Part shown: in pieces, positions 50,401-61,260 of the stretch
How the letters are laid out: every line of letters starts with the position of its first letter
Position numbering within the stretch: the first letter of the stretch is position 1
NCBI RefSeq assembly: GCF_050436995.1
Contig: NC_134758.1
Location: 7,874,001-7,938,000 of the forward strand
Length of the DNA: 64,000 bases
DNA from: Anticarsia gemmatalis
Taxonomy: Eukaryota > Arthropoda > Insecta > Lepidoptera > Erebidae
Reading direction: 5' to 3'
The notes under the pieces: generated by a model
The model's input: only the letters and a program-made list of their open reading frames with translations
Told to the model about the DNA's origin: nothing
Database searches by the model: none
Translations under genes and position numbers: made by a program

Positions 50401-52417
50401 TTACAATTTCAGAAAACCATTTCCTTTTAAAACGTTTGTTATGAAACGTGACTGAAATGAAAGTTGATTTCATACCGAGTGAAATGTGAATTGTGACAGA
50501 TCAATATCGTTTATCATGTAATTATGATCGTAAAGTATATCGCTTGTACAATTTATTGTATTGTTGTATTATGAAAAGTCTATTAAGAGTGTGACGCAGA
50601 TATCTGAACTGAAAACCTCATTGAATCAATAGATAAGTAGCGTGAGATAGAACACGTTCTGCTTGTGAGCTCCGTAAAAGCTCTAGATAACATTCTTAGT
50701 TGTTAGTATAGTAGCGTTGTTATTAATATTCAGCCAAACTAATAAAATTCACTGAATAGAGGAGCGTGACTCAATACTTAGATACTACAAAACTGAAGAC
50801 GATGTCACGGGTCAGTCCCTTAGATGTTTGCGGTGATTTCAAATAGATCATTGTTGTACACTCTTAAACAAGTGTATAATACGCAGATGTGTTTATTTAC
50901 GAAGCATTTGCGAGAAGCGTAAACGTCTTCAGTAACATTTCAATGTGTATTTTTGTTTATGCTTTAGGGAATGCGCGAGGTGACGCATAACGCCTCGTTT
51001 ACGCACGCTTCGCAAAACGGACGCGATCTCGTCCTGTTACTGTAACAATTCTCTTTAGCACATCAATTGTTCAATGTTTCAATAGAGCTCTCGTAATTTG
51101 ATATGTTTACTCGGAAAATCCAATAACGGTACTAATTAATACGGCACGTGTCACGGCAACTAATTGGCAGATAACTCTCGGCTCTCTCCAATGCAATTTC
51201 AAATAGTTTCAGGATTAAAGCTTTGTTTGTATTCCGAGAATCAGCGCTCTGCACAGCCAATTAGTGCATGTAATACGAGTACTTTATTAAAAGCTCACAT
51301 TGCTACTGCAGTAAATGTTCCATAATATGTCGCGCACTTCAGTAAGTTGGTATTTCTTTACTTTGAAGAAATATTATATTAAATATGAAAAATATTGTGC
51401 TCTACATTTGCCATGTTCCGGAAAATGTCGTACAAAATGTGTTCGACGTATTTTCAATTTAAAGCTCCAGAGATGTTGATGCCGGCGAGAGAAAATCGAT
51501 ACGTTCCTTATTCCGCTATTATGAAGTGAATTCTATAGAATCTGATAGTGAAAGGAAGTATGTATTCCGCCGCTCCAGACGTTACATAATTCTATTACGT
51601 GGGTACATGTCCGGCAGGATTTGTTAGATGGCTTAAGAAATTTCCCTCGTGGTAAAGCTCATGTTATATGAACACATTGTTATGTAAGGATATAAAAGGG
51701 TTGATTAGATAGTCGTTGGTTGGCATGGTCCTTCACGGAACAGATGACCCGCAAGTGCAACGATACTGTGCCGATGCCACGTCGCTGTAATAAACTGGGA
51801 ACACGTTGAACCATGCACTATTTATTACTGCCATGGACGTTGAACCTTCCACATAAAAAAATACTGTCAAATAGTTACACGTAATTTATGAGGATCATGT
51901 AGAACTCTACGCATTTAAAGTCTACTAAAGTATTTGTAACTTAACACAGAACGTGAGTCATAATGTCTGACTCCTAAATAAAGGAACGAGTGGCTGAAAC
52001 AGCTGCTACAAAAGATTAAACACGCTAATTCCGTTCAAATTTACAGTTACGAATAAAACCAATTTGTTTACCCTTAGCATACAGTAGTATAGGTATTTGT
52101 TAAAACCAGCCACAACTGCCCTTGGTCGTTTATTTAACACGTAGGATGATTCGTAATACAAACTGAGTAATAACGATTCTTTATGGCACCGATATGTTCA
52201 TACAGGATATAATAAGCGACGCTAACAGCACGTTAACTAGCGCTAGTTAGCGTCTAACACAAGGAAGGACTTAAAGCGAATATAATAAAACTAACACAAC
52301 GTGTATTATGATCTATATTCAGTCTTATTCTAAAAGTACACATAACTCGATCGATAATAGGACCTACAATTTGAGTCGATTACAATGTAACTAACGAACG
52401 TTTTTTTTTGTTTTCAG
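47437..52417. other. Noncoding stretch, possible BTB intron 1
   Basis: About 5 kb with no supported gene. GC- or CpG-richer patches at about 48,720-48,820, 49,200-49,240 and 50,960-51,040 are candidate regulatory elements only. The segment ends in the polypyrimidine tract and acceptor of the BTB coding exon. Confidence 0.45.
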
Positions 52418-52442
52418 GTAGTGCAATCGCAAGAGCGAAATC

Positions 52443-53639
52443 ATGACGGTGGTAACGAATCCCGCGCGGACCAACTCCGACGATGAGATTGAGTCAGGGC
52501 GGGAGAGCGCAGTGGGCGGAGAGTACGGCGGCCACGACGCAGAGGATCATGCGAGGCTCTACGACGATGAGAAGCAGAGCGACATCGTGTTCGAGGTCGG
52601 CATCAATGGCGATAATACTTGGCGCTACCCTGGACATCGGCGAGTGCTCGCCGCCACCAGCCCCGTGTTCGCGGCGCTGTTATCCTGCAAAACTGACGTC
52701 ATTGTCGTCGATTACATCGACCGCAGGGGATTCGAGCAGCTCCTCCGTTATCATTACTGTGAACCCACCCAACTTAACTCAGTGGGCACCGCTCGCTGCG
52801 CTCTTGACGCAGCTTATAAGTTTCTGTGTCCACCACTCGCGGAGCGCTGCGCTCGGCGACTCGATGAAATGTTGGATGCTGGAGTTGCACTAGAGATCTT
52901 ACGCGACTTACGATTCCTTTGCGCGAGGCTCCCCGGCGCTGCCTCCGCTCCGCCGCTGCCCGCTCTCTCGGATGACGCAGCCGCTCGCTCCTTGGCACAG
53001 TGCTCGCGTTGGTGCGATTCCTTAGCCCACAACGCGCTTTTGGTGCTAGACGACAATGCGGATACGGCTCTGACTGACGAACGCCTCGAGGAGCTCACTT
53101 ATGAGGACTTGGCTCTCATCGTGAAGCGTGATACCTTGCGAGTATCGAGTGAGCTCGTTTTAGCCGAGGCTCTCTCTCGATGGAGCACAGCTGCTTGCAA
53201 ACGTACCAAGAGGGAGCTGACTCCGGCCCACAAGAGGGCGGCCCTCGGTGCATTAGGCTATTGCCCGCGCTATTTGTTGCTTTCGGGCGAAGAATTGGAT
53301 CGCGCTTTAGCTCTGGAACTATTGGAGCCAATGGAGCGCGCATTGGTGACGGCTCGCGCTCGCAAACTGTCCGCACCAGTGCCAGTGGGCGCCGAGCAGG
53401 AGGCTCTGCTGCGTCACTGGGCTCGCCCCCGTCCCACCGAGCCGGCCGCTCTGCCCGTACACTTAAGCCCACGCTCCGAGCCACCGGCCGAAGACCCCCA
53501 GCCAAGCAAACTCTGTGCGCGTCGTCCTAAGCGCCCGAAGCAGCCCAGCTTCGCGCCAGAAGAGAAGCGCAAGAAGCGCGGATGCTGCGCTTGCTTCGGA
53601 GAGGGAATCTTACGAGCTATCATCTGTTTATTCGACTGA
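52443..53639 (+). CDS. BTB-BACK domain protein with cysteine-rich C-terminus
   Basis: The whole 398-residue coding sequence lies in one exon that starts at an acceptor (52417/52418), 25 bp before the ATG. The N-terminus is acidic. A BTB/POZ domain (residues about 40-145) contains QSDIVFEVG, GHRRVLAATSPVFAALL and GFEQLLRYHYC. A BACK domain follows (about 146-300), with LEELTYEDLALIVKRDTLRV and ELVLAEALSRW. No kelch repeats or PHR domain are present. The tail is proline- and arginine-rich and ends with KKRGCCACFGEGILRAII and a few residues more. The basic-plus-CC arrangement looks like a lipidation or membrane-binding signal, which is inference. BTB-BACK proteins are often CUL3 substrate adaptors. 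The orthologue is not named here because I do not recognise the subfamily. The gene is much more GC-rich than its surroundings. Confidence 0.85.
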   Translation: MTVVTNPARTNSDDEIESGRESAVGGEYGGHDAEDHARLYDDEKQSDIVFEVGINGDNTWRYPGHRRVLAATSPVFAALLSCKTDVIVVDYIDRRGFEQLLRYHYCEPTQLNSVGTARCALDAAYKFLCPPLAERCARRLDEMLDAGVALEILRDLRFLCARLPGAASAPPLPALSDDAAARSLAQCSRWCDSLAHNALLVLDDNADTALTDERLEELTYEDLALIVKRDTLRVSSELVLAEALSRWSTAACKRTKRELTPAHKRAALGALGYCPRYLLLSGEELDRALALELLEPMERALVTARARKLSAPVPVGAEQEALLRHWARPRPTEPAALPVHLSPRSEPPAEDPQPSKLCARRPKRPKQPSFAPEEKRKKRGCCACFGEGILRAIICLFD

Positions 53640-54860
53640 GAAAGTGCCCCCGTTACATACGTGTAAAGGGTAATGTGTGAATACTACACTTTGATGTTCA
53701 ATGACTTTTGACTGACTGTTATGTATTGAAATGAAAAAAAAAACTAGCATTCTTTCCTGTCTATCTAACTTTCTTGTAATTCAATGTGAACATAAATGTT
53801 TGAACAACTAAAATAATTAAGTACATGTTATACTGAAATCTGTGTCTTTATCGATTACAATTAATGATTTGGATAGACGTGGAATTGTAAGGAAAGAAAG
53901 AATGCCTTCTTTTGTATTTTTTTACGAATCAAAATTAAAACTATTCGTATAAAACATACATCCTACCTACTTAGTATTTTAGCACCGCGGTATTTGCGAC
54001 TTCCTTAGTTTAAGTTTAATATTTCTGCAGCTGAAAAAATAATGTTTAGATACTTATATTGTCCATTTTTAAGTCTGTGTTCATTTTATAATTAATGTTA
54101 ATTTGCTAATTTGCTTATGACAAGAGGAAATCTTTGTTAGAGAGTGATAGAACCAATTGAAAGAGTCCGCGTCTTAGGAATCAATGTAGTAGAATATTTG
54201 TGATACTTATATGAAATAATTATTTTTTATTTATGTGATTATAATGTATTAGATTGTTTGACAATTTGCATTTATTATGAACGTTTATGTGAAATGTATT
54301 GGTGCACAAAATGCCGTTGTTTAGTTACGTTTCACGTTGCTATTAGTTGTTGTATAAAATTTTGTTGCATTTATTGATAATCGTTTGAGAGACAATAACA
54401 GGTTATCTGGAACAGATTGTTATTAGGTACGAAAAATCCTAATTATTGCAATATCATGTCAACGATCTCTTGAACATAAAACGTCGGATAACCTGGTTAT
54501 TAAATTAGTATTTTTGTTTAGTTAAATAAACGAATTGTTTAGTATAATTGTACTATAATTTACTGCCAAATTCTCACACGTCACTGGAACTTAAGAGCTT
54601 TAAATATGTAGCTTTGAAGGTTACGTTGGTCAAACTCTTGATGTTTGTGCTCTATTACTGACCATTGGGAATTTGGTTGTTAGTGAAATAGTTACTTAAA
54701 TATTCACTAGTCGTATACAAAGTACATAAATGTCAAAGATTACGCAGGGTGACGAGTTAAACAATCGACAAACGTAGAGGTTTACTCTAAATAACTCGGC
54801 AAACCTAGTTTTTTCAATCTTATACCTACATAGTGATAAATAATTTGGATAATATACATA
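53640..54860 (+). other. 3' UTR of BTB gene and downstream sequence
   Basis: AT-rich sequence after the stop codon. The first canonical AATAAA I can place well is at 54525-54530, which would make the 3' UTR about 0.9 kb. Confidence 0.5.
54525..54530 (+). terminator. Candidate poly(A) signal of BTB gene
   Basis: AATAAA about 890 bp downstream of the stop codon, followed by T-rich sequence. Confidence 0.45.
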
Positions 54861-54988
54861 CCGACGACCTGGTAAGGGTTGCCGGAGTCCGATGGATGAG
54901 GGTGGCCCAGGACCGGTCCTATTGGCGCTCGATGGGGGAGGCCTTTGTCCAGCAGTGGACGATTCCCGGCTGAGATGATGATGATGAC
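54861..54988 (+). mobile_element. RTE-type LINE 3' end with (GAT)n tail
   Basis: Frame 54878-54973 reads VAGVRWMRVAQDRSYWRSMG followed by EAFVQQWTIPG and a stop. This is the ORF2 C-terminus typical of lepidopteran RTE-clade elements. It is followed directly by GAT repeats (54974-54988), the usual simple tail. Only about 130 bp survive, so the copy is severely 5'-truncated and inactive. Confidence 0.82.
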
Positions 54989-56308
54989 ATAACGAAATTC
55001 CAAAAACAAAGATGACGACAGATAAAGCATTTAATTTGAAATTCTTAAGTCGAATTCTTCAGCAAGAATTACGTGTATTTGCATACCTTTATTTTGTCGA
55101 TTGTTCAGAGCGTCACCTAACTTATGTGTATAGGGATATGTTTGAAACAGTCGTTCGCAGAACGATCTACTTGGTAAATTAATGTTACGTAGCTTATATT
55201 ATTATCAAATTTAAATTGTGCCATATTGGATGTGGCTAATAAAATAGAAGTTTTTTCGTGTCTTCAATTATACTTGAATTTATAGAGAGGTACTCTCATT
55301 ATTCATTACGTGTTTAGCAAATTAAATAAAAAGCTTTTTATGTAATTAAATTACTTATTCAATGTATGTGTCCGTGCGTTTTAAACGGTTAATATCGGTA
55401 GCACTTTGCGAGGTGTAATTTATCAAATATTTGTGCCTCTTGGCCAACATTAACAAGTATATTTGAGAATTCAATCTTTCTTGGACCAAACAATACAAAT
55501 GTTTGTACAAATACACCACGAATAGTGCCACTATAAAAATGAGATTGTAATAGAAATTTGTTCGCAAATGTACGTAAAATTAATTTATTGTAATCATGAA
55601 TTTGTTGTGTTCAGCTTAGAGCTGTGAATACAATGAACCCATCCCGAGACAAATATATGATGTTAAATATATACAGTTTTTCATTTCCCTAAAATACCTG
55701 ATAACAGGAGGTGACCTGAAGGACTGACGGGTCATAAATTAAAAGGAATTGTTACTAGGTTCGATCCCTAGATTGTATAAATATATGAATGATCAACGGG
55801 AGGTTGATTAATAGAATTTCGCTTCCCTCTTCGTCATCAAATCTGCAAAGCAGTCCGATATCAGTACATATTATGACCTTAAGATGTAGTGCTTATTGTC
55901 AGTTACTTAAACTTACCTTACTTTCACTGATTGGGTAATTTACTCCGCCATTGAGATTCACCTTTCAGTCTTTCACTGAACTCTGTAAGCCTGGACTATT
56001 TGTTTATACAAAAATACCAACTTGGAAGAACTGTTACAAGTTGTTGTTGTTGTTGTTGTTGTTTACGAATGATAAAAACCGATCTATCAATAAACTAATA
56101 AACATTACCTATAAACTTGGGTATTAAACTTGAGTAAGATGTCTTCAAACCTTTCTGTGGAAGTCTGTCGTTTCGTTATACCTAAATAAAAAACGACAGT
56201 ATTATTACATTACATTTTATCTGTTACACAAATGATACAGTAGAACAATATATTTAGTCACAATCTTATTTCAATGTCCTTATTCAGTAGAGACCGTACC
56301 GACCGACT
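54989..56308. other. Noncoding stretch
   Basis: AT-rich, no gene. It includes the TTG microsatellite at 56041-56062. Confidence 0.5.
56041..56062. repeat. (TTG)n microsatellite
   Basis: About seven tandem TTG units. Confidence 0.9.
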
Positions 56309-56773
56309 CTACGGAGGGCCTTCTACGTGCGTTAATATAGAATTACGCTCGTCTATCTCCTCTGCAATAGGTTCACGAGATCTAAAAGACGGCCTTGGAG
56401 ATTGAAAACTAGTATTAGTAGACATTGTTTCTATTCTCTCTACTTTATCCATTATCTCCATCAGCGTGGCTCCCGCGGCCGTCAAGTCTTTTCTCAATGC
56501 TGTGACAGCATCTTTCAGTTCTAGCATCGAATTAATCTTAGTATCTATCCTTTCAAACTTCTCGTTAATCGAATCTCGCGCTTTACGTGTTGCTGAAACT
56601 TCACTATCGATCCTCACAGTGATCGCTTTCGAAAGCTCTTTGAACTTTGCGTCGAAAGTGCTGAATTCATTACTATTCCGCTTTTTCCGCTCTCCCGTGT
56701 TTGTGGATAGAGTCCTGTATTTGTAACCCGAACTTCTCGACGTGTAACAACTTTTGTGGAAAAATTCTGACAT
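56309..56773 (-). CDS. Unrecognised coiled-coil protein, 154 residues
   Basis: A single-exon frame with an ATG at 56773 and an in-frame TAA about 33 bp upstream, so the start is well defined. Residues about 38-118 form a long amphipathic helix, with heptad-like spacing in FDAKFKELSKAITVRIDSEV, INEKFERIDTKINSMLELKD and LMEIMDKVERIE. The N-terminus is basic and rich in S, T and Y (HKSCYTSRSSGYKYR, GERKKR). The tail is polar and ends HVEGPP. Composition and codon use look protein-like compared with nearby chance frames. No domain, signal peptide or membrane segment is seen. It could be a fast-evolving (perhaps testis-expressed) gene or a retrocopy. No function is claimed. Confidence 0.6.
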   Translation of the reverse strand: MSEFFHKSCYTSRSSGYKYRTLSTNTGERKKRNSNEFSTFDAKFKELSKAITVRIDSEVSATRKARDSINEKFERIDTKINSMLELKDAVTALRKDLTAAGATLMEIMDKVERIETMSTNTSFQSPRPSFRSREPIAEEIDERNSILTHVEGPP

Positions 56774-59700
56774 ATTTATGTGAGGTATACTTTCAGTTTT
56801 TATTTATGATTCTATTTTTGTGTATTTACACTTCCATAATTTTTATTTTGGTTAGGTCATAATTTGACAGATTTAAATTATATGAATGAGGCTAAAACTA
56901 ACATAAGCTAACATCCAAAAAGTATCAATTCCGTTTAAGCGATGTAGATGCCATCTGGCGTTGTGCTGTTTAGTTCTTATGTTTGTAAACTTGCTACCGT
57001 ATGTCGGCCTTCGTAGTGAGGTTCGAATATATTGTTCTAGTTTGTGGATTCCCCGCTAGAGGGCACACAGAGTAGATTTCTTCAGTTTAGAGCAACGACG
57101 AAACAACCAACAGGTGATTCTTTCCACGTGGGAATTTAATATAAAGTAGTCGTGCAGCTGAATAGTAATTTCAATAACATAAAATAGCGGTTTTATGTGT
57201 TGTATTATGTTTACCTATTATTATTTAACAACGAAGTATTATGATGCAATAATAATGTAATTAGCTACCCTTTGCCCTTCTGTCTAGTTAAGTTTTCGCT
57301 GAATTTACTCCACATTTGTAACAATATGCCCTAAATTTAATCTTTGCTTGAAATTCAAATTCGATATTCAATAGAAATCCTTACAATGAAAAAAAAATGT
57401 AGACAGCGATGTGGCGTTTTCAATTGAGTAAACAATGAAATGGTCATTTTGTAAGGCATTCTATTCATGAGCCACTCGAAAATGCCATATAAAAACTTGG
57501 TTAAAAACAATAATTCAGTATAGTTTAAAACTTACAATGGGACACAAAACCCAGAAAAGGTTTTTTTTTCAGCGCTTTGTGTTTGCGAACAAAAAGGATC
57601 CAACAGGTTGGGACTGCATTATTTCGAGATAAATTTATTTTTGATGAAGTGCAAAAGTCGGTGTTAGTCTTTTGACAGTATTTCGGTAAAATTTGTGATT
57701 TGGGCACAATGTAGACACAATCATCCGTGAAGGGTTCTGCACACATGGGCCCAATATGTCCATTGTGCTTTGTGAACTGCGCCTAATGAATGTTGCTGTG
57801 AGAAGTTTCTTACATGATTTTTTGTAACAACTTTATGGCGTTCACATGAATGATGAATCGACTAAAATGTTTCATTCTAAATATTACAACGACCATCAAG
57901 CCCAACCTGCGTGAAAATTTCTTGTACATTAATAAAATTTACGTTGTTATGGGTTGTTATGTTAAGCTAGAGTCATGTACCGACTTCCTTTTAATTAAAC
58001 ATTTTGGATGTTATTATCTTAAAAGCTACTCCCGTAAATTCATTTTTCATAACACAAAAGGACAAAAGCTGCGTCTGAGTCGTTTAAAAATAATTGCACT
58101 ATTCAAGTGGTTCTACAATAAGTACCAATTTCAACTGTTCGATAGCAATTATCCGTAGCTATTTGTGGGGCACACCCACTCTGCGTGTAACGTATTGTCG
58201 GCGACAGCAAATTTAACGGGCCGCCGACTCCGGCAGGTACCTGACGGACGGAGCCTCATGTACACAGCTCATAATAGCCGAATAGCGCCGTTCTCAAGCC
58301 ACTCCACCTATTATACACAACACAATAACTCACTCATTATTCCACGACTAAGCGCCACCTCTGAATATTGACATTTTTTGCTTCAAAAACGTAGTTTCGT
58401 AGTAAGATTTGACAGGTTTCTCTGACGCCAGAGGACACAGGTAATATTTTTTTCGACGGGTCTTCCCCAAATCCCCTAAGTTACATTTGGGAGTCAGGTA
58501 AGTAACTATGATTGATTTGCGTAAAAACGTGTGTACACATTTTGTTAAACTGTTTTTGATCATTTCAATAAAAATACCGAAGTTAATTTTACTATATATT
58601 GTATTAAAAGTAGTTTCTAAAACATTCTATTTTGGTTATAATCAAGACTTAAACATATTACTGCACACAAATTTAGTATTAATTTAAATTGATAACGGTA
58701 AACGACTATTTTTACTTGAAGTAACAAATATAGTTAGTTATATAAATATAGAGTGATATGTAAAGTGGATAATTATGTGCATTAGTGAAGCTTGCATAGT
58801 CTTTAACATGATTACGTCATTACAATTAGTGTTATCAAAGCGTCATGCCACAGTTATAGATACATAGGATAATACATGTAGCATCTATGTACGCATGTAC
58901 CACATGTTTACCTACATATGTACATATTCTAATAGAGACACTCGTACATTCGTTGTGTTTATTGGATATTTAGTTAAGGATTTCAAGTTATGTAAGTGAT
59001 TATTTTGTTATATGCTTAATCACTTCATATTTAAAATAGTGAAAGAATATCTACCTAATTTTTTTTTATAAAATCTCAACACACTAACACTTCCTCAACA
59101 GTTTATCCTGAAAATCTAGTAATTTTAAAGAAACATATTTGCACAAAATAACCTCGCACAAACCTAATAGTCTGTTGACTGAGCTAGAACAAAAAACAAA
59201 ATAAATATTGCGAGGCGATAAATACAAGCTGGCGAAGCCGCTGTAGCTGTAAGCTCACATTAATTCAGAGTAATTCAGTATTAACATCTACAAACACCAG
59301 TAAATTAGATGATCTAGACTTAAGGCCTAATGAAATAAATACAAGGCCTATGCTGATTACGTTCTATTTTATTCAATTAAGGAATAATTGGGCGATTTTC
59401 ACAACTGTGGGCCGGCTTTAACGACTAATTAGTTTGCCTTATTCGTTCTAATGAATTTACAACGTGGTGTCACGTTTCACTTTGCATTTAAAGAGAGGTA
59501 TTACACCTAAAAATTTCAACCGACGGAGCTGTGGATCGCGCGATGTGACATAACTCTAGTGGGGAATTCAAGATGCACATTCCGAACAGCGTCTAGTGTC
59601 AGACTCCACTAAACATTCCGAGATAGTAATTCGACACCACTTTGCCGTAAAATAAAAAAAATGTAAATAATGTTGATGGTACACCCCGGGAGTTAACTTT

Positions 59701-60559
59701 TTGTGATGCGCGTTCCATCTTGGGTTACCAGACAATGTTTCTAAACTTCCAGCCAAAAAAATACCCGACCAGATTTTTTCTTGTAATTTATTGATTTTCT
59801 ATGTTACTACTACTACACTAGAGTCTTGCTTGTTGGGAAGAAAGTTCTGTGTATATCTAGTACTGCTTTTATCACTGAATATGGTAAAAACGTGTGGGTT
59901 TTATAGTGCTAGATTGAAACTAGACCTGTTGTAATAGCTTTTCATTGCAACATCCCAGTTTGTGTTCACACAGGTTTCGGTGTAATGTAAATTTCTTTAC
60001 GTAAACTTTCATGACCATTTTAATTTCATTGGATAGAAAGAGGAAAACAATATAAAGGCACCATGATTGAGGGAAACTGTGTAAGGTTGCAACTCTATGT
60101 CTGCTGTTGATCGGTTTTATTGGCGTCAGTGGTCGGGGGCCACGTACACCCATAAAACGTTCTCTTTTTATTTTTTACTCGATACATTGTCCGACACTAG
60201 GTTCCGAGATTAAACCGACCCGATGTGACTAATCAAAAGACCCCCAAATTAGAACGCATGTGTTATTTTTCAACGACGTCAGTTATTTTATGTATTCGTC
60301 ATTAATCTCCCATAGCCATTGTCTATATTCTAAAGATATTGAATATTAAGTTCCTCAGATCCAACCCGCTCTTTTGTTGAGGTGATTTTGTACGGCCATT
60401 CAATTATTCACCTTCCTTACACGATTGTTTTTTTCGGAACTACGTTCAATGTTCTGAATAATAAGTATAGCTTCCTTATACTTAGTTCCTCACTTCAAAA
60501 CATGGTTGTTATGTTCATATGTAAAGATTTTTATGGTAACGTTTTTTCGTATTTACTAT
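56774..60559. other. Noncoding stretch
   Basis: No supported gene. A 102-codon frame at 57850-58158 (+) is AT-driven and has no domain. A GC-richer patch lies at about 58,165-58,310. Confidence 0.5.
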
Positions 60560-61260
60560 CAGGAATGCCCCCACTAAGCGCTAAAAGGTTTTTCACTGTG
60601 TTAAGTGTCGTGCCGCGCGACGAGTCTATGGTTGATCGGCGAGTAAACAATAGTGTCGGATCGCCGCTCCGGCGCCATCGCTATTACTTCACATCAATGG
60701 GAACATCTTCTTTCAGATAAACGAACACAAAATGTGCATAATTCAGAGTGTATATTTGTTTTTGTGTGAGCGCTGCCAAGATTCAAGTATTCATCACGAG
60801 ATAAGCTCTAAGTAGTTACAGAGTATTCCGGCAGTCGCGTCGGGCGGCTCGGGCGGCGGTCGGCGGCGCATTCAGGCGGGCCGAGCCGCGCTGTCGCGGA
60901 CAATGCGCGATGTTAATTCCTGCCGTAAAAGCTCTAATTGGTCGTTTTTCACCGGCGAGGAGGCGAGGAGGACGGCCGGCGACCGAGGGCGAGCAAAAAG
61001 TGGAGCCGTCGCGGAATGCGCCCGGTTGAATAACCAGCCGTCTGTTCGTCGACGTTACTAGTTATAAACAAAGAGCCTGTTGCGTAAAAATACGTTATCC
61101 CGAGCGTACCATATCGACGTGATTTATTTTTCGTGCCACCGCCTCGCGGAGTGCGCACTTTCAACTCCGAGTGGGCTTATTTACGTTGGCGCTCGTTTAT
61201 TTTTTTCTCGGATTATCGGAGCTGCGCCAAGAATGTCGAAATCATTCAGGCCAGTAAGTG
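60560..61260. promoter_or_regulatory. GC/CpG-rich island, candidate regulatory region
   Basis: The longest GC-rich patch in the right part of the window, densest at 60,830-61,040. It contains homeodomain-like TAATTG and has short open frames on both strands with no domain. It could be the promoter or 5' exon of a gene beyond the window, or a conserved enhancer. The sequence alone does not decide. Confidence 0.4.

Noticed and set aside
55740..55780. tRNA-like box B (GGTTCGATCCC)
   Set aside because: No matching box A or cloverleaf upstream. Probably chance or a decayed SINE.
57850..58158. 102-codon frame (+)
   Set aside because: AT-driven Lys/Asn/Tyr/Phe composition without any motif.
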